Positions 58,001-64,000 of a stretch of 64,000 bases of DNA are shown here, one piece after another. A program made the translations under genes and the position numbers. The stretch comes from Eledone cirrhosa (Eukaryota; Mollusca; Cephalopoda; Octopoda; Eledonidae), in NCBI GenBank assembly GCA_964016885.1, contig OZ024748.1, positions 30,384,312 through 30,448,311 on the forward strand. Direction: 5' to 3'. Under the pieces are notes generated by a model. That model was not told the origin of the DNA, did no database searches, and worked only from the letters and a program-made list of their open reading frames with translations. How positions within the stretch are numbered: the stretch's first letter is position 1; every line of letters begins with the position of its first letter.

Positions 58001-61000
58001 CCTGGCATTAAGAAACCAACAACACCACTGGTTAAAACTGTAAAGGTTGTTAGACAAAACAATGTTATGACACCGTTTAAGTTAATTAAGAGCCAGTTGT
58101 TGTCTACAACACCTTCCAGTACAGTCAGCCTTCCACTGAGAAAGACGGGCTATTCTTATTTCTCTTCAAAGAGCCTCTTGCGTGCCAGGGCTTTAAATCG
58201 AGGTGCTAATTCTGTGATTGCCAAGGACTACAAAAAGAGACTTGCTGCTTTGTTAATTGATTTTGGGAAAGTATCTTATCGTCCAAAGAAATTAGCTTCC
58301 AGTAACTTATCGAAACAGAGGATTGCCTCTGGTAAGTGTTTTCTCATCATTTTAAATCTGTTAGTTTCTTTAACTTCTTATGAATTATTGAACAACTTTT
58401 GTTGTTTCTGTAGCAAATTTGATTATTGGAGGTAAGTTGCTACCCTCATGTGCCATTCCTACTTTCTCAACACAGACTGAAAAATAACTGTTTCAAAGTC
58501 AAGGGAGAGGGTCCTTAAGGATAAATAAGGACCTTTGCTCTATTTTCAAAGGAACATTGGCTTATATATCTTTATTTTGCCAAAAAATATTTTCAAAGAA
58601 TTGGAAGACCAAGCTGGCAAGATATTGTCTGTACTGTAATAACTGGGCTAGCGGGTTTAAAGTGTTAAAGATTTTCTATATAGTGTATAATTAATTAGTT
58701 AATCATTATTTTCATCAATGCTGTAAATATAACTTCTAAGAAAAGTATATATATATATTACATTTATTTCTCCAGATAATTTATGGATCTCTTCCACAGA
58801 AACTGTTGTAATAGCAATATTCCTTCATACGTGGGACAGTTGTTTCTGATGAGGCCACAATAAACATTGAAATGCACAAAGAATAATCTTTGTTTTTTTT
58901 GCGTATGAAGGAATAGTTGATAGTATTTACACTTCATAGTCCATTCTTTTCACAGCTGAGACTTCTAATTAAAAAACTGTAATTATATCTACCTTTTATC
59001 CTAAATCTTCAATAACGTCCATGTTCCATGCTAGCATGGGTAGGACAAGTTGACCGTTAGGGAGAGAATCAGGTCAGAGGACCATGTTTAGTTCACCCGG
59101 TGCAGATTTTGGCTTGGTTTCTACAGCTGGATGCCCTTCCTAACGGCAACCACATTTACAGAGTGTACTGGGTGCTTTTTGTCGTGTCACCTACACGACC
59201 ACATTACAGTGTGGACTGTGCGCTTTTGTCTTGGTATTAGGGACGGAGGGGTGGGAAGCTTGGGGAAATTGCAAACATAGGTAATAGGTGGTCCGCAAAG
59301 GAGAAGGTGTTACCTATTAGATATATGCTTCAGCTCAAGCATATAGGAGGGCTGGTAGCATAAATATTTATTGCATTGAAAATTTTTGATGATTTATTTT
59401 TGAATTTGCAGCATCTGTTTGTTGTACACCAAGTAAGAAGACTCTTGGAAAAACCAACATCCCACCAAAGTTCAAGTGAGTGAATTATTTTTTTTTAACT
59501 TACAATTTCGACTAATATGTTGGGGTGATTACAGAAGAATTTATTAAAGCAGTGGTACCCAGGAAAACTATGTACAATCACTGATTTGTAAAGCTTGATC
59601 AAATTCCAAACACTTAAATGGAACACGAGTTAGTCCATAGCAATGAATTGGTGGAATTATTTGAGTGTTAGACAGAATGCTGTGCAGTATCTTTTCTGGA
59701 CCTTGTGCATCCTTAGTTCAAATCTCACTATTTGTCACTAGAAAAATGAGGGTATGATGGGACTGGCATCATTAAAACACCCAAAACTTATCCCAGTAGA
59801 GATACAACTTCATAGGAGGCTAGCTAAACCAACAACAATATGGGAGGCTAATTAAACCTGTGCAAGTGTGAGTTGTAAGAATAACGCCACCACCACCACC
59901 AACAACAACAATATAGCAAGCATTCACAATTGCTATGTATAATTATCTTAATGGTTGTTGATTATTGGAATCTGACGTGTATTAGGAGGTTTAGACCTGA
60001 AATTTTAGTGTATGATGGGGGAAAATTTGGGGATCTGATGCTTATGTTAATATCAAATCGTTTAAATGGCTTTTAATATAACTGGGTAAAGATGTCCATA
60101 ATTTATTTTATAGATTTCTCTTTTATTTGCGTTTGTCATTAACTTTGAATTGCTATTTGTATTTAATCATTATTTTTCATACTTGGTGAAAGGATGAAGA
60201 TTGATCGACGTCGAAGACTATCTCGAAAGTACAATCCAGGTGTGCGGTTAAAGTCATCACCATTTTCTCTCAACAAGACACCTCTAAAACTGAACACATA
60301 TCGGAGTTCCTTTGCTGCTGTCAAACGTAAGAACCTTTTCTTTATGTGCTGTTGCTACAAAATACATCCAGTCAACTGTAAAGTGGTTGGTGAAGGAGAT
60401 CCAAAACTGAAATGTAAAAGATATGGGCTGTTAACCTATAACTCAGCCGACTTATGCTAACATGGAAATCATCATTATCATTGTTTAACGTCTGTTTTCC
60501 CTGCTATCAAGGGTTGAAACTAACGTCACAGACTGGTCAGCACTCACATAGAGTTACTGGCCTCCATGTCACACATCTTGCTTACATACGTTTCCCTACT
60601 CTATTGATTGTTCCAATGGACCAGGGGCCTGACATAAGATTCTGCAATAGGGAGGTTGTTATGTCTTTGACACAACTGTAGTCCTCCCAACTCTTTCAGG
60701 TTTTTTATGGCTGGATGCCTTTCCTATCACCAACCACTTATATTGAGTGCATTCTATCATGGCACCCACACTAGAGAGTTCGTTGTGCTTCTGACACAAC
60801 TAGAGTCCCCTTGACCCTTTTGACATGGTTTCTACTAGAAAATGTCCATACTGTGGACATAGAAATGATAGTGGTGGTGGTGTAAGAATTTTGTATTTTC
60901 TTTCTTTTGTTTGTTATTTTTCATCAGTCATATTCAACCCATATTAGATCTTCTATCTTACATGTTATCAATTACAGGTGCCAACTTCAGTAAATTTAAC

Positions 61001-64000
61001 AGCCTGAAGACTATTACTGTACAAGGAGTGAAATTTCATGTGGAAGCAGGTGGAAAGACATTACATCGAATGGATACTAAATTGGGTTCAGGTAGGAATG
61101 TGTATTTTATTTTACTTTTAATTGTAAAATTGTTTAGTTACTCAACAACCTTTGTCTAGCAAGTATTGACTATTTTAGCTGTGAATTAATGCCAGTAATG
61201 AGATAACCATCAAGGTTTTTTCAATAAATTGACACCACAATGTCTTAGAAAGAAATTTGATTGCATTTTTGTTTTTCATGTTGGTAATTTAAATTAGTTT
61301 TCAAAAGCTTATTTTCAAAGTATATGAATTTTTGTGGGAGCAGGATGAGTAAATTTAAAAAAATGAGTATTTTTTAATTGCAGATTCTGCTCGTCGCTTG
61401 ATGGGAGTTCGAAAGCTGAACATTGGTGGTGTTGTGTATACCCAGACATCTGGTGGTATGTTGAAGAGAGTAGATAACCAAAAGGTTGTTATGGCTAAGT
61501 AAGTTTACTCTCACATTTCTTTTACAATTATATTAATTTATTGATAAGCTATATGAAATTTGAAATAATTGTTTATTTATTAATGATTACAAAATTAAAT
61601 TAGTTACATAATGTTACTTTTAATTAATTCATTGAGTTGCTGCATAGAAAAATAAAAATATATATATTTTTTAAATGAGGTCCCTGAGGATGTGTAGCCC
61701 TAAGCTATAGCTTATTTAGCTTATAGGTAAGCCCAGCACTGTTGATAAGAGGGCTGTATAAATTTCAATCTTGTTTTTTTTAACCTTTCCGTTCGTGTAT
61801 TTCTAACTAGAACAGTGTTTTAACCCTTAGCATCTTGTAATGATTTAGTAGAAAATATATAAAAGGTTTGTTAATTCAAATCTTAATAGTATCTTTACTA
61901 ATGGACAAATCATTGTAAACATTTGCAGTAATAGATTGAAAACTTACTTTTTTATGTAATTCAGTCATAAGTATTATTTTTTGTACTTTTTGAGAATGTT
62001 TTGCTAATGCAGTTTCATGTAAGAGTTAATTCTAAATTAGGGAACTACATTCCCTATTGTAGTTTCAGTCATATAGTTACTTGAAATGTTGCCACTGCAG
62101 CTATCAAACTAAGCATTCATCATCATCATCATCATATGTCCATTTAAACAATAGTGATTGCTTATAATGTTTACATAAACCTTAACTATAACCCCTGTTG
62201 TTATTTCAGTCGGGTAGTGACTCGAAGTATTGCTACTGCTGCAGCCAAACTACGCAAAGTTTACACCAAGCCAGCACAAAAGCCATGTTTGTTTTATAAC
62301 AGATTTGGAAAGTGTAACAAGGGCAACAAGTGTCCCTATATTCATGACCCAAAGAAAATAGCCGTCTGTTATCGGTAAGTGCCTTTCATAATCATAGTTT
62401 TCATTTCTTGTTTCTTTTCCATGCTAGCATGGCGTGGAGAAGACCTTTTCCAGGTTATAGTCTATGAATGCCTTTCTTGACACAAACTTCTGGGTTTTTT
62501 TGTTTTTAAGTAAGGCACTGGTCTCTGCTTATGAAACTGCTGAGCTGTTGAATAAGCAAAGGCAAGCTCATGTACACACACACACACATAGACAGGCTTC
62601 CACACAGTTTCCATCAACTAATATCACTCAAGGCATTACTTGGTCCAAGGCTATAGAAGATATTTGTTTTAGGTGGCACACAATGAGAGTGAACCTCTTA
62701 ACCACACAGCCATGTCTGTGCCTACGTTTGTGTGGATGGGGTTTCTCTGTGGGTAGGCACAGGCATGTCCAAATAGTTTTCTTTGCAATCATGAAGTCTT
62801 AATTCCAATCCCACTAGGTGTCTTCTGATACAGCGTGTAGTTGAACAGAGCTTTGGGGACTAAATTAGGTTGAGGTAGTTAATGATTTTAATGTGTGGTT
62901 AACTCTCTTGATCAAAGTGGAATACTCATCATGTGACTGATGGAAGATCTATTTACATGTCTGTTATTGATTATCTTCTAATACAGTGATTCCCAACCTT
63001 TTCACTACCAACAACCCATTTTTATATAGATTTTCTCACAGTCAACCTCTACAATCCCCTCCCAGATTGCTATATAGTGACAATAACAATCAGAAGAGAG
63101 ATTTTTAGATCTGGAGAAGAATGGATTCCTAATAGAATGTGTGTATTATGTTTTCAAAGAAAGTACTCGAAATTTTGAACTTAAGCTTGTAGATCTCCAG
63201 TTTTTCTTTTGCAGGCTTCCAATATATTGTAGTATATTGCATTCTTTATTTAATCAATTTAAACGTCCGTATAGAGCTAGTAAGCCATGATAGACTAGAA
63301 GTATCTAGTACTTTTTACAATTGAGAAAAAAAAAAAGATATACAGAGATAAATGAATATAAAATTTAAAAATCTAAAGGTCAGCGGGAGGCAAAATATGC
63401 ATAAAAAAAGTTCTGGTTCTAATATATCACATTCTTCTTTTTTCATCAGAATGATTCGAGGAGGCTGTAAAGTGGAAAATTGTCCATTCTACCATCAACT
63501 TTCTAAGGAGAAGATGCCAAGCTGTTCGTATTTCCTAAAAGGTCAATGCAACAGAGAGAACTGTATCTATCCACATGTTAAGGTCAATAAAAATGCCATT
63601 ATCTGTGAAGACTTCCTCAGTGGCTATTGTAGTTTAGGAGAGAAGGTAAGTATCTCGAGTTACCTCCCTTACACGTTACTGATCTCTGTGAATCTGGTTG
63701 GTATCAATGAGCTTGTAAGTATGGTTGAGCTAGAGGGTAAAAGAAATTAAAAGCAGCTTTGGGGTGGTATGATTGATACCTTTTCTTAAATCTTTAGGGT
63801 TGTGTGTTAGAGGTGATGATTTTTAGCTGAAGAAAATTAGGCAATTATACTAACCTAACTGTTCTATTGACTTAGGGCCATAACCTTTTTGTAACTAACC
63901 CACCTGAATCCGTTTCTAGTTTTATGATACAAAATTGCTTGTTTTAATGGGTTCTATTTAAATTAAAGTCTTCTATCATAATTTTCTATAAAAACATTTG
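50556..64000 (+). CDS. ZC3H3: ZC3H3-like CCCH zinc-finger protein (8 exons seen, 3' end outside window)
   Basis: Exons 50556-50661, 57063-58331, 59412-59475, 60193-60326, 60978-61091, 61384-61498, 62210-62374 and 63450-63645 join in phase to give 721 aa, and the gene continues past the window. The N-terminus carries the short conserved QEISKLSGLI helix. Residues 37-458 are a basic Ser/Lys/Pro-rich disordered stretch. Next come the conserved RRRRLSRKY region and VQGVKFHVE / IGGVVYTQ segments, then tandem CCCH fingers: C627-x8-C636-x5-C642-x3-H646, C654-x7-C662-x4-C667-x3-H671, C681-x7-C689-x4-C694-x3-H698, and a fourth starting C708-x7-C716. KEKMPSCSYFLKGQC closely follows vertebrate ZC3H3. 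From the family: a nuclear protein for polyadenylation and export of polyA mRNA. Human ZC3H3 has five fingers, so at least one more exon is expected to the right. Confidence 0.92.
51023..51195 (+). repeat. SINE, head-truncated, ZC3H3-like intron 1
   Basis: CATAGTTACGTCCCTTTACA to GCCTATAGTAGAAATCATTA. Confidence 0.85.
51200..52180. other. ZC3H3-like intron 1, AT-rich
   Basis: No exon or recognisable repeat other than short T runs. Confidence 0.4.
52187..52402. repeat. Foldback with 100-bp arms
   Basis: AACAACACAATATAATTATT, TCATTACCGAATGTTTCAAG, CTTGCAATAAACATCCAATT and CGTCAGACAAAATAATT (52187-52281) return inverted at 52299-52402 with small gaps; loop of about 15 nt (ATGTTTATATCCAAA). TA-rich sequence flanks the right end. 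Confidence 0.88.
52403..53035. other. ZC3H3-like intron 1, no feature
   Basis: A (TA)n run at 52404-52420; otherwise unremarkable. Confidence 0.4.
53062..53245 (-). repeat. SINE
   Basis: AATTGTTTCTATTTAGGCAC to CTCTACCGATACTGCCAATA; a 31-bp tail duplication precedes it at 53035-53061. Confidence 0.87.
53262..53400. repeat. Direct duplication of about 70 bp
   Basis: TATATAAAAACAAAGAAACAG to TTTTACGATCGTT occurs twice in tandem with one C/T difference (AATTCATC/AATTTATC). Confidence 0.9.
53505..53635 (-). repeat. SINE, head-truncated
   Basis: AATTGTTTCTACTTTAGGCA to GGATCATAAAGGGACGTATA. Confidence 0.85.
53640..54356 (-). other. Probable 3' UTR of the Penelope-like element
   Basis: AT-rich sequence downstream (minus-strand sense) of the GIY-YIG ORF, with no other identifiable repeat. 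Assignment by position only. Confidence 0.3.
54357..54956 (-). mobile_element. Penelope-like element, GIY-YIG endonuclease ORF part
   Basis: 199 codons uninterrupted. Upstream Cys motif KGCNCRNKANCPLIGN, VVYKC-like NNIVYKCKI, then the GIY-YIG core as DSTYSYIGATSNQFKVRFNT with HKHSF, TSLAEIINNYRKKHIDYNLT-W, RYECRLCSQELFEIM and LLNKRQELI. From the family: this is the C-terminal endonuclease that follows the RT of Penelope-like retroelements. The RT is absent, and the copy ends in a (TA)n run at 55030-55064. It may include a few residues of the linker. Well preserved compared with the copy at 41100. Confidence 0.85.
55063..55870. mobile_element. Probable non-autonomous DNA transposon
   Basis: Ends form an imperfect inverted repeat: GATACCTCACAATATGAGT (55066-55084) against the reverse of ACTCGTACTGCAAGGTTC (about 14 of 18). 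The TACCTC-ACGAGTT-type end resembles terminal sequence of some Tc1/mariner-pogo elements. A 129-codon frame inside is not recognisable. Superfamily uncertain. Confidence 0.45.
55871..57062. other. ZC3H3-like intron 1, right part
   Basis: Contains a TA run (56070-56095), a CT-rich patch (56370-56412), and a fragment at about 56700-56790 (TTAAACCTTTTATCATTCTAATG-like, first 20: TTAAACCTTTTATCATTCTA) related to the TTAA MITE family. Confidence 0.4.
57063..58331 (+). CDS. ZC3H3: ZC3H3-like exon 2 (large disordered exon)
   Basis: 1269 nt after the acceptor TTTCATTTTCTGTAG; 422 whole codons with two split ones. Ser/Lys/Pro/Thr rich, with few hydrophobics apart from a possible coiled segment near SLSEAKSKMVKNAQEDLVK. 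The donor is CTCTG|GTAAGT; in-frame reading past it into the intron is not conserved. Confidence 0.9.
58740..58960. repeat. Short inverted repeat in ZC3H3-like intron 2
   Basis: ATTCCTTCATACG at 58829-58841 and CGTATGAAGGAAT at about 58901-58913, 60 nt apart. Could be part of a small element. Confidence 0.5.
59010..59260 (+). repeat. (ATC)n-linked repeat in ZC3H3-like intron 2
   Basis: AACGTCCATGTTCCATGCTA, ACAGCTGGATGCCCTTCCTA, two units of ACTGGGTGCTTTTTGTCGTG type. Confidence 0.78.
59412..59475 (+). CDS. ZC3H3: ZC3H3-like exon 3
   Basis: 64 nt between TTTTTGAATTTGCAG and CAA|GTGAGT, encoding SVCCTPSKKTLGKTNIPPKF with split codons at both ends. Placed by phase and splice signals rather than strong similarity. 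Confidence 0.78.
60193..60326 (+). CDS. ZC3H3: ZC3H3-like exon 4
   Basis: 134 nt. It encodes MKIDRRRRLSRKYNPGVRLK and on to SSFAAVK, matching the basic RRRLSR(V/K)Y block of ZC3H3. The acceptor GGTGAAAG|G has a weak pyrimidine tract; the donor is AAAC|GTAAGA. Confidence 0.82.
60470..60830 (+). repeat. (ATC)n-linked repeat in ZC3H3-like intron 4
   Basis: ATCATCATTATCATTGTTTA, TATGGCTGGATGCCTTTCCT, CATGGCACCCACACTAGAGA. Confidence 0.72.
60978..61091 (+). CDS. ZC3H3: ZC3H3-like exon 5
   Basis: 114 nt, phase 1 in and out; acceptor CAATTACAG, donor TCAG|GTAGGA. Encodes ANFSKFNSLKTITVQGVKFH then VEAGGKTLHRMDTKLGS, the conserved beta-rich repeat of the family. Confidence 0.85.
61384..61498 (+). 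CDS. ZC3H3: ZC3H3-like exon 6
   Basis: 115 nt; acceptor TTTTTAATTGCAG, donor TAA|GTAAGT. Encodes ARRLMGVRKLNIGGVVYTQ then GGMLKRVDNQKVVMA, the second such segment, which matches GGVLYRVS-type sequence in vertebrate ZC3H3. Confidence 0.88.
61825..62035 (-). repeat. Unnamed interspersed repeat (TTAACATCCTGTACC family), inverted
   Basis: TAACCCTTAGCATCTTGTAA, TTAGTAGAAAATATATAAAA, GCTAATGCAGTTTCATGTAA match the reverse of the copy at 25081-25530; in ZC3H3-like intron 6. Confidence 0.58.
62210..62374 (+). CDS. ZC3H3: ZC3H3-like exon 7 (CCCH finger 1)
   Basis: 165 nt; acceptor GTTGTTATTTCAG, donor TCG|GTAAGT. Contains CLFYNRFGKCNKGNKCPYIH, a canonical CCCH finger, and the start of finger 2 (AVCY). 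Confidence 0.93.
62375..63449. other. ZC3H3-like intron 7
   Basis: Holds a (CA)n stub (62572-62588) and possibly a diverged SINE-like stretch around 62660-62900; no exon signal. Confidence 0.4.
63450..63645 (+). CDS. ZC3H3: ZC3H3-like exon 8 (CCCH fingers 2-4)
   Basis: 196 nt; acceptor CTTTTTTCATCAG, donor GAAG|GTAAGT. Completes finger 2 (CKVENCPFYH), holds finger 3 (CSYFLKGQCNRENCIYPH), and starts finger 4 (CEDFLSGYCSLGEK). Phase 0 out; the next exon should begin with the third Cys of finger 4 and lies outside the window. Confidence 0.93.
63880..64000 (-). mobile_element. TTAA-bounded MITE-like element, copy E (runs off the edge)
   Basis: TAACCTTTTTGTAACTAACC then TATGATACAAAATTGCTTGT and CTTCTATCATAATTTT follow the reverse of copy B over 120 bp; the far end is outside the window. 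Confidence 0.5.

Noticed and set aside
58332..58435. Extension of ZC3H3-like exon 2 to the stop at 58435
   Set aside because: A strong GTAAGT donor at 58332 fits the phase of the next exon; the extension is hydrophobic and unconserved.

Overview
The window looks like nuclear DNA of a coleoid cephalopod, most likely an octopus. Three things point that way: AT-rich, intron-rich animal genes; dozens of copies of a tRNA-derived SINE of the type abundant in octopus genomes (head with a GTTCAAATCC-type B box, body ending near GCCTAAATCAGAAACCATTATT); and a second abundant repeat that joins (ATC)n to GTTTAACGTCCATTTTCCATGCTAGCATGG-like sequence (quoted only in part below). The species is inferred from repeats and cannot be fixed from one window.

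Three protein-coding genes can be reconstructed, all on the + strand and all interrupted by introns. (1) A BTBD1/BTBD2-type BTB-BACK-PHR protein has four coding exons at 9636-21328 and predicts 703 aa, with a first intron of 7.9 kb. (2) A rhodopsin-family GPCR with an NRY motif, melatonin-receptor/Tre1-Moody-like, has four coding exons at 38462-43082 and predicts 335 aa. (3) A ZC3H3-type CCCH zinc-finger protein starts with a small exon at 50556-50661, follows with a 6.4 kb intron, has seven more exons from 57063, and runs off the right edge (721 aa in the window). Splice phases agree at every junction in all three genes.

The rest is mostly mobile DNA. 0-9 kb: SINE clusters, LINE 3' fragments, a 20-bp degenerate satellite, microsatellites. 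9.6-21.3 kb: BTBD2-like gene, with two minus-strand RTE-like LINE segments in intron 1. 21-38 kb: intergenic DNA with a 170-bp foldback, TTAA-flanked MITE-like elements, a minus-strand LINE resembling the R4/Dong group, a LINE with an inverted 5' part, and long trinucleotide repeats. 38-43 kb: GPCR gene with a LINE fragment in intron 1 and a Penelope-like fragment in intron 2. 43.4-44.3 kb: a 33-bp minisatellite of 27 units just behind the GPCR. 45.7-50 kb: a nest of an RTE piece, a CsRn1-like Ty3/Gypsy element with LTR and tRNA-Trp-type primer site, and a GC-rich LINE with a Cys/His motif plus a nuclease-like tail. 50.5-64 kb: ZC3H3-like gene, whose first intron holds a second foldback, SINEs, a Penelope-like GIY-YIG ORF and a probable DNA transposon.

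The three genes have unrelated roles (ubiquitin-ligase adaptor, receptor, nuclear mRNA processing/export), and nothing suggests that they act together. I saw no convincing new multi-gene system. The less ordinary material is in the mobile-element structures, above all the TTAA-bounded 215-bp family, the nuclease-tailed LINE, the internally deleted Gypsy element and the two long hairpins.
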